Made by a program: the position numbers and the translations under genes. A stretch of 24,197 nucleotides of DNA, taken from NCBI GenBank assembly GCA_004554205.1, contig SFNH01000014.1, forward strand, positions 1 through 24,197. The letters run 5' to 3'. This DNA comes from Clostridium sp. GTDB lineage: Bacteria > Bacillota > Clostridia > Lachnospirales > Lachnospiraceae. Positions within the stretch are counted from its first letter, which is position 1. Every line of letters starts with the position of its first letter. This document shows, piece after piece, positions 1-6,650 of the stretch. The notes beneath the pieces were generated by a model. That model made no database searches, was not told the origin of the DNA, and was given only the letters and a program-made list of their open reading frames with translations.

Positions 1-30
1 GTGTCCCTTCAGCCTCTTGGGTACTTCTGC
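1..30 (-). tRNA. tRNA-Ser, 5' part only (runs off left edge)
   Basis: Read on the minus strand from 30 towards 1, the sequence gives a 7-nt acceptor arm (GCAGAAG), then TA, then a D-arm closed by CCC/GGG with a GG-containing loop, and then the start of an anticodon stem. This is the usual opening of a class II (long variable arm) tRNA and resembles Firmicutes tRNA-Ser(GCU). The anticodon lies beyond the window, so the isoacceptor is inference. It follows a complete tRNA-Ser(UGA) in the same direction with about 100 nt between them, which fits a small tRNA-Ser cluster. Confidence 0.72.
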
Positions 31-71
31 AAAGTACCAATGCCTGAACATCAGTAAATCTATAGGATAGC

Positions 72-101
72 CATGGGGTCAAAAGGTATTTTGACCCCAT
101 G
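72..101. repeat. Perfect 13-bp inverted repeat between two tRNA-Ser genes
   Basis: The arms CATGGGGTCAAAA and TTTTGACCCCATG are perfectly complementary around a 4-nt loop (GGTA). It lies in the spacer between the two tRNA-Ser genes. There is no U-tract after the stem in either direction, so it is not a standard intrinsic terminator. It may be an RNA-processing signal or a REP-like interspersed element. Confidence 0.7.
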
Positions 102-130
102 CACTTCGGCAGACCTCTTGTCTGTCCAGC

Positions 131-215
131 GGAGAGGGTGGGATTCGAACCCACGCGCCCTTGCGGACAAACGGTTTTCAAGACCGCCTCGTTATGACCA
201 CTTCGATACCTCTCC
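131..215 (-). tRNA. tRNA-Ser (anticodon UGA)
   Basis: The minus strand begins GGAGAGG and ends CCTCTCC, giving a perfect 7-bp acceptor stem. The anticodon arm is CGGTC-TTGAAAA-CCG with TGA at the anticodon. It is followed by a long variable arm (GTCCGCAAGGGCG region) and a T-arm with GTTCGAATC. The length of 85 nt and the extra arm fit a serine tRNA. CCA is not encoded after the acceptor stem. It decodes UCA and, by wobble, other UCN codons. A promoter lies just upstream at 232-260. Confidence 0.96.
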
Positions 216-231
216 TCAGATGTGCTTTTCA

Positions 232-260
232 AGTTTAATAGAAAGCTCACCATTTGTCAA
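232..260 (-). promoter_or_regulatory. Sigma-A-type promoter of the tRNA-Ser genes
   Basis: On the minus strand TTGACA (260-255) and TAAACT (237-232) are separated by exactly 17 nt. The -10 box ends about 16 nt before the tRNA 5' end, as expected for a tRNA promoter. The flanks are A/T-rich, including an A-rich tract upstream of the -35. Confidence 0.75.
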
Positions 261-301
261 GTAGTTTTTTTCTTTTTTTGGGTTTTGCAAAAATAAAAAG
301 T

Positions 302-354
302 TAAATTCCATCCCTCCAACGTGCGGTGGAATTTAGTTCTGCACTGGAATTTAC
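302..354. repeat. Overlapping inverted/direct repeats of TGGAATTTA
   Basis: TAAATTCCA (302-310) is the exact inverse of TGGAATTTA, which occurs at 327-335 and again at 345-353. The left arm can therefore pair with either right copy, giving two mutually exclusive stems. It lies between the tRNA promoter and the NTPase gene, on the upstream side of the latter. Function is unknown; it could be a divergent-promoter operator or an RNA switch, but no promoter is clear next to it. Confidence 0.45.
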
Positions 355-360
355 TTTTTC

Positions 361-624
361 AAGTTAGCCGTGTCACATGGGCTGTCTGTCCGGGAGCTGC
401 GGCGTAAAATCCACCGGACTCGCCGCATGGCTGAACTGTTACCATCTGTGGCAAGATATCCTTCAGAAGTCTTGCCATTCCGGCGGCAGAGGCTTATAAT
501 GGAATCAGATTTACCACAATTTCTATGGAAGTGGACAGGCAGGCGATTCGGGCTATGTGGGCGGCAGGTACGCCGCGCCAGTGCAAAATGGCATTGTCCG
601 GCGCCTTTCAGGGGGGAATAGACA
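361..624 (+). other. Spacer without a convincing gene, upstream of the NTPase
   Basis: Open frames exist here, the longest coding for 83 residues and ending at 621, but none has recognisable domains and the plausible coding feel switches between frames. It may be decayed coding sequence or repeat. A 23-nt stretch at 420-442 recurs with three mismatches at 10233-10255 in another intergenic region, which favours an interspersed repeat. The purine-rich run of G just before 617 serves as the ribosome-binding site of the next gene. Confidence 0.4.
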
Positions 625-1182
625 ATGGGTATTTATCGGCATATTTTCCTGACGGGAGAAAAACAGGTGGGTAAGTCCACATTATGGAAAACGGTTATGG
701 AGCAGGCGGGCATTGCGCCCCTGGGCTTTCAGACCCTTCCTTTTAAAGTGGAAGGGCATTTTGCCGGCTATCGGCTCCATAGTCTGGGCCCTGTGCCCGG
801 GGAATTTCATAATGACATTCCCATTTCCGTACATATAAAGCCCAAGATTCATCTGGGAATCACGGAGAGCTTTGACCTTTTCGGCACGGCGCTCCTGGAG
901 CAGGCGGCAACCGCCGGCAGCTTTCTGCTCATGGATGAGTTGGGCAGATTTGAGAAGAACGCGCATCGCTTTCAGCAGGCCGTTTTCAACTGTCTGGATT
1001 CATCGTGTCATGTATTGGGCGTGCTGCAGATGACAGACAGCGCCTTTTTAAATCGCATTCAGGAACGGGAGGATGTTCTGGTTTTTACCGTCACAAAAGA
1101 AAACCGTGACAGGTTGGATCTGGAAATACTCGGGGCGGTCCGTAATCTTCAGCAAACCGCCTCTACACAGACTGTCCGTTGA
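625..1182 (+). CDS. P-loop nucleoside-triphosphatase, THEP1/NTPCR-like
   Basis: A 185-residue protein opening with a Walker A loop at residues 11-18 (GEKQVGKS) directly after a short beta strand, and a Walker B-like segment LLMDELGRFE at 101-110. This pairing and length match the THEP1 (NTPase_1) family, whose characterised members hydrolyse several NTPs slowly and whose bacterial role is poorly known. The ATG at 625 is preceded by a G-rich Shine-Dalgarno about 8 nt upstream. In some Clostridia such genes lie beside metal-cofactor or corrinoid genes (general impression, not checked). Here it converges on a redox/ABC operon and has its own terminator, so a shared function is only possible. The protein has no signal peptide and is predicted cytosolic. 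Confidence 0.82.
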   Translation: MGIYRHIFLTGEKQVGKSTLWKTVMEQAGIAPLGFQTLPFKVEGHFAGYRLHSLGPVPGEFHNDIPISVHIKPKIHLGITESFDLFGTALLEQAATAGSFLLMDELGRFEKNAHRFQQAVFNCLDSSCHVLGVLQMTDSAFLNRIQEREDVLVFTVTKENRDRLDLEILGAVRNLQQTASTQTVR

Positions 1183-1191
1183 ATGGGCTGA

Positions 1192-1228
1192 GGGGGCACC
1201 GTACTGCGCGGCGTCCCCTTGTTTTATT
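1192..1228 (+). terminator. Intrinsic terminator of the NTPase gene
   Basis: A G-run (1192-1196) pairs with a C-run ending at 1218, with CCG/CGG in the inner stem, and is followed by TTGTTTTATT on the plus strand. It starts 10 nt after the NTPase stop codon and overlaps the last codons of the convergent FMN-binding gene. The minus-strand side has no U-tract, so it works in one direction only. Confidence 0.7.
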
Positions 1229-1802
1229 CAGTGTAATATTTCCGGGTATGGTACTCAAAAAGGCCTTTGAGCATGGAGATGATGTTACTGGTGGAAACTG
1301 TAGCTCCGCTGATCGCGTCGACATCCACCGCCTCCGGCCAGGTTCCGTAGCCCTGCCAGGCGTCAAATTCCGCCTTGGTCATTCGAACCAGCTGCTGGAC
1401 AAAATGCTCGTCCATGTATTCCGGGGTATACTCATGTCTGTAGTAATTGGGATTGCTGTCACCCCACAGCCCCTGATTATTGCCGAAACTGATGTTCCGG
1501 ATGGCCGCAGCTTCCGCTGTGGGTTTATTGTTCAGCAGCTCCACATAACACACGGAGTAGTAGTTTACCAGAGCATCCCGACAGGTGCAGGACACAAAGG
1601 CCACCTGGTATGACGTAAAGGTGGATACGCTTTGTTCAAAAAGAATGACCGCCGGATAGGTTTCCGCGTTTCCTCCCGAGGAATAGTGGGTGAAATCAAA
1701 GCATGGATAGGCGCTTTCCGGTTCGGAAGCAGGAGCCTTCTGTCCACAGCCTGTCAGCAGGAGCAGCGCCAGAAGAAAAGCGGCATACTTTGCGTGTCTC
1801 AT
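1224..1802 (-). CDS. FMN-binding domain lipoprotein (likely covalently flavinylated)
   Basis: A 192-residue protein with a lipoprotein signal peptide (lipobox LTGC, Cys19). It ends in an FMN-binding-type domain carrying D162-A-I-S-G-A-T168, the motif to which ApbE-type flavin transferases attach FMN through threonine. In known systems such surface flavoproteins carry electrons outside the membrane. Cysteines at 34, 72, 74 and 85, including a Cys-Thr-Cys pair, are unusual in an exported protein and could form disulfides or bind a metal. Its ATG overlaps the stop of the upstream rhodanese-like gene by 4 nt, so translation is probably coupled and it is the last gene of the operon. No ApbE gene is in the window, so flavinylation would need one elsewhere. 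Confidence 0.82.
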   Translation of the reverse strand: MRHAKYAAFLLALLLLTGCGQKAPASEPESAYPCFDFTHYSSGGNAETYPAVILFEQSVSTFTSYQVAFVSCTCRDALVNYYSVCYVELLNNKPTAEAAAIRNISFGNNQGLWGDSNPNYYRHEYTPEYMDEHFVQQLVRMTKAEFDAWQGYGTWPEAVDVDAISGATVSTSNIISMLKGLFEYHTRKYYTE

Positions 1803-2542
1803 GGCGTCAACCCTGAATCCGCAATGGGATGCAGCTTGTCAAAGAAAATGCTGGCATAATCCGCCCGCCATGTGGCGTAGATTTTCTCTCCGTCTGCGTC
1901 CTCAGGATAAACGATCAGCTCCAGGGCATTTTCACCGCGGTAGGTCCAGTTAGCGCCGATGTTATACAGCTTTGTTTCATCCCAGCCGAGATGGATCAGC
2001 AGCTCTTTTGTCATCTGTGCGTAGCCGCCACCGCCGCACATCAGAAAAATCACCCGATCCCTGGGGAACAGTTCTTCCATGATCATCATGGACTCGGCAT
2101 ATCTGGGCCGTGCAGATTCCACCTCTCCTTTTTCGTTCCAGGTCAGATCGAACAGGCACGCACCATCATAAGCGCCATCCACCGGAAGCTGGGCCAGAGT
2201 AGCCAGATACGGATAAGGCACAATCTGAAAGCCGGTGATGGTCCGGGTCAGATCCGATTCCCCGCCGATGGCGCCATAGTCCGCCGGGTCAAAGAGCATC
2301 CTGACATCCCGATAAGCCACATCTTCCCTTCCCAGATAGTGGTCTATGGTTTCCATATTGATATTCATATCCACGCCGAACTGGCTCTGGCTGTCAGCCT
2401 GAGCCGCCGGCAAAGGCTTCACTGCCGGCTCTGTTGTGCAGGAGAGCAGCGTACAGGTAAGACAAAGTATCATGCTCAATACCGCGAAACTCTTAAGCAT
2501 TCGTTTCCCGGAAATAATACCTACAATTTTTGATCTTTTCAT
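1799..2542 (-). CDS. Rhodanese-like lipoprotein
   Basis: A 247-residue protein. An 18-residue basic N-region is followed by a hydrophobic stretch and lipobox LLSC (Cys35), so it should be lipid-anchored outside the cell. The C-terminal half has the rhodanese layout: a strand VIFLM, then Cys169 opening a loop CGGGGYA, then helix AQMTKELLIHLGW, then LYNIGAN. In rhodaneses this cysteine accepts a persulfide sulfur; the loop sets substrate preference, and a glycine-only loop lacking the usual Arg is not typical of thiosulfate enzymes. The start at 2542 has a very good AGGAGGG site 7 nt upstream. It sits between the two-domain lipoprotein and the FMN-binding protein in one operon. The family call is by motif only; a catalytically inactive rhodanese fold used for binding is also possible. 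Confidence 0.72.
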   Translation of the reverse strand: MKRSKIVGIISGKRMLKSFAVLSMILCLTCTLLSCTTEPAVKPLPAAQADSQSQFGVDMNINMETIDHYLGREDVAYRDVRMLFDPADYGAIGGESDLTRTITGFQIVPYPYLATLAQLPVDGAYDGACLFDLTWNEKGEVESARPRYAESMMIMEELFPRDRVIFLMCGGGGYAQMTKELLIHLGWDETKLYNIGANWTYRGENALELIVYPEDADGEKIYATWRADYASIFFDKLHPIADSGLTP

Positions 2543-2568
2543 TCAAAATCCCTCCTGTGGAATGCGCA

Positions 2569-2609
2569 AATGCCGGTGCAAAAGGGAGAATCCCCTTCGC
2601 GCCGGCATT
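2569..2609. other. Strong hairpin in the intra-operon spacer
   Basis: AATGCCGG (2569-2576) and CCGGCATT (2602-2609) are perfectly complementary, with further pairing of GGG/CCC and AA/TT steps inside. It lies between the two-domain lipoprotein gene and the rhodanese-like gene. No U-tract follows on the minus strand, so it is more likely an mRNA stability or processing element that tunes expression of the distal genes than a full terminator. Confidence 0.55.
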
Positions 2610-2618
2610 CGGTATCAG

Positions 2619-3662
2619 TCAGACAGTTACGATCTCAACAACCAGCTTGCAGTAAGCGCTGGCGGAAGTCTCCAGGCATGGAGCGACCCAGACAGTGCCG
2701 TCCTCACCAACCTCTTTGTCCTTCTCAATGGCAAGAAGGGTGTACTCGCTGGCAGCCTGCTCCGCGGTAAGCTCGGACGTGCGGCCGTCGCTGGCAATCG
2801 CCTTGACAGAGGTATAATCGGTAACTCCGCAGGCAGTCAGAACATCTGCCAGCTTGTATCCGGTATAAGTGACCTCAGAGGTATTGCCCTTCTTGTTGGT
2901 TACGTTGACGGTTACCTTATAAATCCGCAGGCCCTCCAGGGTGGCGTTGGTCACATCCTGACCGTTGACCTTGAAACAGAAATCAGCGAAAGTGACCTTG
3001 TCCGTCTTATCCGCCAGTTCCGGCGCGTCCGCAGGGGCATCGCCGGCAGCTTCCGGCGCATCCTGCTTCAGCGTGTTGTCGATTCCCTCGGGTTTGGCTT
3101 CAGTGGTGTTGACCAGCACGGAAACCATGTTTTTCAGGTAATCGCCGGTGGTGCCGCTGGAGCAGGGGGCGAACCAGGGCGCGGTTTTAAACTGCTCTCC
3201 GTTACGGGTAACCGCCAGCAACGTGGTGGAGGCAGTTACCATCTCCCCGGTTACCGTGACCGTATAGCCGTCATCGGCGGAGGCTTCCAGCCAGATATAG
3301 TTTTCGCTCAGACCGGCAGCCTCCAGAACGTCCGTCATGGCAAAGCCCACGAAGGTCGTGGTAGAAGCGGTGCCGGAGCTGTTGATGCTGTTGCTGACCA
3401 CAGAATAGGTGGGATAAGCAGCCATCATGGCATTGTCCACCTTCACGCCGTTCACCATGATCGCAAAGGCGGGGATGGTAACGCCCTTCACTTCCTCCGC
3501 TACGGGGGCGGGCATGGTTTCCGAAGTGGTTTCTGCGGCGGTTTCCGCAGTAGTTTCCGCGGTGGTTTCCGCGGTGACTGTGGTTTTGGGGGCGGCAGTG
3601 CCACAGGCTGCCAGACTGAAGGCAATTGCCAGTGCAGGCAGCATAGTCAGAAGCTTTTTCAT
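2619..3662 (-). CDS. Two-domain lipoprotein, distantly sulfite-oxidase-fold (molybdopterin-domain)-like
   Basis: A 347-residue lipoprotein: lipobox LAAC with Cys20, then a Thr/Glu/Ala-rich linker (residues 31-49), then two related domains at about 60-186 and 223-347 joined by an Ala/Pro/Asp linker. Each domain has a G-[FY]-x-[ML]-x-DVL..G motif, a central DG and a closing W-x-A-P-C motif (Cys167 and Cys329) before the final strand. The pattern recalls domains annotated as molybdopterin-binding (sulfite-oxidase fold), but I cannot identify the usual cofactor-ligating cysteine, so Moco binding is not claimed. The start at 3662 follows AAAGGAGG at good spacing. It is related to the five-domain protein at the head of the same operon and probably binds the same or a linked ligand on the cell surface. 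Confidence 0.68.
   Translation of the reverse strand: MKKLLTMLPALAIAFSLAACGTAAPKTTVTAETTAETTAETAAETTSETMPAPVAEEVKGVTIPAFAIMVNGVKVDNAMMAAYPTYSVVSNSINSSGTASTTTFVGFAMTDVLEAAGLSENYIWLEASADDGYTVTVTGEMVTASTTLLAVTRNGEQFKTAPWFAPCSSGTTGDYLKNMVSVLVNTTEAKPEGIDNTLKQDAPEAAGDAPADAPELADKTDKVTFADFCFKVNGQDVTNATLEGLRIYKVTVNVTNKKGNTSEVTYTGYKLADVLTACGVTDYTSVKAIASDGRTSELTAEQAASEYTLLAIEKDKEVGEDGTVWVAPCLETSASAYCKLVVEIVTV
3516..3572. repeat. Low-complexity Thr-Ala-Glu-Thr coding repeat
   Basis: Degenerate 12-bp units encode repeated ETTA/ETAA residues 31-49 of the two-domain lipoprotein, just after its lipidated cysteine. Such linkers lift a domain away from the membrane through the cell wall. Copy number may vary by slippage. 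Confidence 0.6.
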
Positions 3663-3811
3663 GTTGTTTCCTCCTTTATGGTTGTATACTCCGGCAGTTT
3701 TTCAAAACGGATTTCAGGTGTTTGTGATTCGTTTTGGAAAACACCGGTTTCTTTCACAGCCGATACGCTTATCTGATAAAAGCCTCTCAGGCTTTCCGGC
3801 AAATAACCGTA
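3663..3811 (-). promoter_or_regulatory. Structured 149-nt intra-operon spacer with terminator-like hairpin
   Basis: On the minus strand the stop codon of the ATPase gene is followed by GATACG ... CGTATC, an inverted pair enclosing the hairpin AAAGCCT-GAG-AGGCTTT (3795-3779) with a short U-run. Then comes GGTGTTT ... AAACACC, and finally AAAGGAGG before the two-domain lipoprotein. The hairpin could lower read-through, giving less of the downstream lipoproteins than of the transporter. I see no good promoter of its own. The structure is read by eye and not energy-calculated. Confidence 0.45.
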
Positions 3812-4591
3812 TCAAAGACTGGGAAATACACAAACAGACCGGCCCATCCGGGGCCACGGCTGCAGACAGATATCCGCGCCGTATACTTTTTCCAGATTTT
3901 CCTGGGTCACGATGGATTCCGTCGCTCCCCAGATGATCTTACCGTCTTTATCCAGAATCGCGGTATTCCCGCCCAGCAGCAGGGCATGATTGGGATCATG
4001 CGTGGTGATGGCCACGGCGTAACCGTCCCCGGAAAGTTTTTTGACGATGCGCAACACCTTTCCCTGATTGGCAAAATCCAGATGTGCGGTAGGCTCATCA
4101 AAGAGAATGATCTGGGGCCGGCCCACGATGGCACGGGCGATAATAGCCTGCTGCCGCTCACCGCCGCTGAGCTCCGTGTAGGACCGCTGTGCCAGATGGG
4201 TGATCTCCATTTTTTCCAGCACCTGTCGGGTTCGTTCCCGCTCCGGCTCTCCGGGAGCGGAAAACAGACCGATGTCCGCCGCGCAGCCCATCAGCACGAA
4301 CTCTTCTACGGTGTAGGAGAACGCGGGATTGTGGCTCTGGGGAACAAAGCCTGCCACCGATGCAATCTCACGCCCAGTCATGGAGCGGATATCCCTGCCC
4401 AAAATGTGAATACTGCCCTGGCAGGGCTTTTTCATGCCCAGCATACAGGAAAACAGCGTGGATTTTCCGGCGCCGTTTCTGCCAAGCACGGTCAGAATCT
4501 CCCCTTTCCGGATGGTAAGATTCACGCCCCGCAGCACCTCCGGCGCATTAGACCGGTAAGCAAAGTGCAGATCCCGAATTTCATACAGCAT
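3812..4591 (-). CDS. ABC transporter ATPase, FecE/BtuD-type
   Basis: A 259-residue ATPase starting MLYEIRDLHF. It has Walker A GRNGAGKST (37-45), Q-loop Gln85, signature LSGGERQQ (141-148), Walker B IILFDEP (161-167) and switch His198. Order, spacing and length fit the FepC/FecE/BtuD group that powers uptake of iron chelates, heme, corrinoids or, in MolBC, molybdate. I start it at 4591 and not further upstream, because this ATG overlaps the permease stop codon in a TGATG arrangement and is preceded by AAAGGAGGG at proper spacing; the open frame continuing upstream lies inside the permease gene. It should be translated in fixed ratio with the permease. Confidence 0.93.
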   Translation of the reverse strand: MLYEIRDLHFAYRSNAPEVLRGVNLTIRKGEILTVLGRNGAGKSTLFSCMLGMKKPCQGSIHILGRDIRSMTGREIASVAGFVPQSHNPAFSYTVEEFVLMGCAADIGLFSAPGEPERERTRQVLEKMEITHLAQRSYTELSGGERQQAIIARAIVGRPQIILFDEPTAHLDFANQGKVLRIVKKLSGDGYAVAITTHDPNHALLLGGNTAILDKDGKIIWGATESIVTQENLEKVYGADICLQPWPRMGRSVCVFPSL

Positions 4592-5604
4592 CACAGTTCC
4601 CTCCTTTGCCGGAACAGCAGCCAGCAGAAGATGGGTGCACCCAGTACACCAGTCAGGATGCTCACCGGCATTTCCGCTGTACCGAGGATACGGGTCAACG
4701 TATCCACCAGCAGCATAAACAATCCGCCCAGCAACGCACACATAGGCAGCAGCTTCCGATTAGAGGAGCCAACCAGCATTCTGCCGAAGTGAGGGACGAT
4801 AAGCCCCACCCAGCTGATGGTGCCTGCAATGCATACGGAGCCGGCCGTCAGCAGCGTGGCGCATATAATGGTGATTCCGCGCAGCAGTCCCACTCTGGCG
4901 CCCAGAGCCCGGGCTTCATCCTCGCCCATGGACAGAACGTCAATCCACCAGGCCATCAGTATCAGCACAACCGCGGGCAGGAGAATAACAGGCAGCACGG
5001 CAAACAGATCCGCAAGTGTAATGTAGGAGAAGCTGCCCATAGTCCAGTAGGTAATGGAGGCCAGTTGGGTGTTGGGGTCGGCAATATATTTGATAAACCC
5101 CAGCGTGGAGGACAAGGCCGTGCCGACAATGATGCCGGAAAGCACCAGCATCACATTGGACCGGTTTCCCATCACCGCGGGAATAGCCGCAGTGATCAGC
5201 ACCGCTGCCACACCAAAGACAAAGGCAAAAACGGAGATCCCTTCTGAGGAGAGGGACAGGAGAATCGCTACTGCCGCACCGATACAGGCTCCGCTGGATA
5301 CCCCCAGGAAATCCGGAGAGACCAGAGGATTCTTAAAGATTCCCTGATAGGCTCCACCGGACATGGAAAGAGCGCCGCCCACGATGACACTGGCAAGAAT
5401 TCGGGGAACCCGAAGTCCCAGCACCACATTCCGGGTCATCTGATCCGAGCTTCCGGCCCTGCCCAGCAGAGCGCTGAGCAGGATCTCCAGGCTTTCCCCG
5501 GGAGAGACCGGATATTTGCCCACACAGGCCGCAAGAACGATGCACACTGACAAAATCGCTACCAGCACCAGCGGGGACAACCACCTGTGATTTGCTTTTT
5601 TCAT
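4591..5604 (-). CDS. ABC transporter permease, FecCD/BtuC family
   Basis: A 337-residue hydrophobic protein with family landmarks LRVPRILASVIVGGALSMSG (near residue 65), the NPLVSPDFLGVSSGA segment next to it, the GISWVGL-like GTISWVGLIVPH coupling region, and a C-terminal TGVLGAPIFCWLL. The length and ten-helix pattern are those of the BtuC/FecCD permeases, which act as a homodimer; only one permease gene is present, consistent with that. I choose the ATG at 5604: AGGAG lies 5 nt upstream and overlaps the stop of the binding-protein gene. An in-frame GTG two codons upstream would overlap the Shine-Dalgarno. Confidence 0.93.
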   Translation of the reverse strand: MKKANHRWLSPLVLVAILSVCIVLAACVGKYPVSPGESLEILLSALLGRAGSSDQMTRNVVLGLRVPRILASVIVGGALSMSGGAYQGIFKNPLVSPDFLGVSSGACIGAAVAILLSLSSEGISVFAFVFGVAAVLITAAIPAVMGNRSNVMLVLSGIIVGTALSSTLGFIKYIADPNTQLASITYWTMGSFSYITLADLFAVLPVILLPAVVLILMAWWIDVLSMGEDEARALGARVGLLRGITIICATLLTAGSVCIAGTISWVGLIVPHFGRMLVGSSNRKLLPMCALLGGLFMLLVDTLTRILGTAEMPVSILTGVLGAPIFCWLLFRQRREL

Positions 5605-5613
5605 ACGCACTCC

Positions 5614-6648
5614 TTATTTGTCCAGATCATATCCCAGATATCCGGCGTCAAATGTTCTTCCGAACATAAACTGATAATATTCCGCCACTTCCCTCTCCAG
5701 CTGAACCGCGGTGAAGCGCTCAGGATACATTTTGTGAAGCATGTACATGGTTCCCAGAACGCAACTGACGCCGGGAATATCCCAGGAATCCAGCTTGGCT
5801 GGAATCTGGAAGAAATGACCGTCCCTTACCGCCTGAACCTCCCTCCAGGCGCTGTCCTCCATCAGTTCGTCTATCGAATAGTCCAACGGTGTGGAGCTTG
5901 TAGCAAAAATGAACTGGGGATTCCAGGCGAATACCCGCTCTACCCCCACATTGACCCAACTGCGATTGCTGGCTGTCTTGAGCGCCACATAGTTTCCGCC
6001 GGCCTTATCCGCCATCCAGGCCTGCAGCATATCATCGGCAGCAATACGCCCGGATTCACCGCCCAGAACAAGCACTGTTTTCCTCTCAGAATCCGGGATG
6101 TCTGCCACGATGGAATCGATCATCTGAAACTTTTCGCCCATCCACCGGATCACCTCTTTGGCCCGTTCCTCCGCACCAAAGTAGCGGCCCAGCATAGTCA
6201 GCGTTTCCGTGATATCGTCCATATCCTCCACGGTGATGCACAGCACCGGGATGTCAAGCCGCTGTACCGCTTCGACGGTTTCCATGTCGTTGGAGCGGTG
6301 GATCAGCACACTGGGAGCGCAGGCGGCCAGGGCTTCCAGATCCACTGTGCCCCGGCCTACGGTGCCCGCGGCAGCCAGGGCGGGATCCGCTTCTTTCCAG
6401 AAATTGGACTTTACGTTTGCCGCCAGCACCCGTTCTCCCAGCCCAAGCGCTTCCACAAAGGGAACAGCTACCGCGTAAACGGAGGCGATAGTGGCTTTAT
6501 CGGGCTCTTTCGGGATCTCCAGAACACGCCCGGCGCCGTCTACCACCTGGTTATCTGCCGGTGTGGCGTTCGCCGGTGCGGTCGTGCCGCAGCCAGCCAT
6601 CCCCAGGATTATCGTCAGAGAAAAAATCAGGCTGATAAATTTTTTCAT
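5614..6648 (-). CDS. ABC transporter substrate-binding lipoprotein, TroA/FepB-like
   Basis: A 344-residue protein with lipobox MAGC (Cys20), then the usual opening VVDGAGRVLEIPKEPDK and a helical-backbone binding-protein layout with two lobes. It ends in HFFQIPAKLDSWDIPG and a helical tail, as in the periplasmic_binding_2 family (iron-siderophore, heme, cobalamin and molybdate binders). The ligand cannot be read from sequence; several members of this subgroup bind small metal oxyanions or heme, so the usual 'iron' label would be a guess. It lies 2 nt after the five-domain lipoprotein and 9 nt before the permease. The ATG at 6648 has a GAGGAG site that overlaps the previous gene's last codons. 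Confidence 0.9.
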   Translation of the reverse strand: MKKFISLIFSLTIILGMAGCGTTAPANATPADNQVVDGAGRVLEIPKEPDKATIASVYAVAVPFVEALGLGERVLAANVKSNFWKEADPALAAAGTVGRGTVDLEALAACAPSVLIHRSNDMETVEAVQRLDIPVLCITVEDMDDITETLTMLGRYFGAEERAKEVIRWMGEKFQMIDSIVADIPDSERKTVLVLGGESGRIAADDMLQAWMADKAGGNYVALKTASNRSWVNVGVERVFAWNPQFIFATSSTPLDYSIDELMEDSAWREVQAVRDGHFFQIPAKLDSWDIPGVSCVLGTMYMLHKMYPERFTAVQLEREVAEYYQFMFGRTFDAGYLGYDLDK

Positions 6649-6650
6649 GG

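Noticed and set aside
370..621. 83-codon plus-strand frame just before the NTPase gene
   Set aside because: No domain, arginine-rich, and it includes the repeated 23-nt element; coding potential is not supported, though a decayed gene cannot be excluded.
2436..3776. Long plus-strand frame (446 codons) over the two-domain lipoprotein gene
   Set aside because: It is antisense to a gene with a signal peptide, Shine-Dalgarno and domain repeats; its Gly/Arg/His-rich translation is typical of a shadow frame.
4592..4741. N-terminal extension of the ABC ATPase
   Set aside because: The frame is open for 50 more codons but lies inside the permease gene, and the ATG at 4591 has the Shine-Dalgarno and coupled stop/start.
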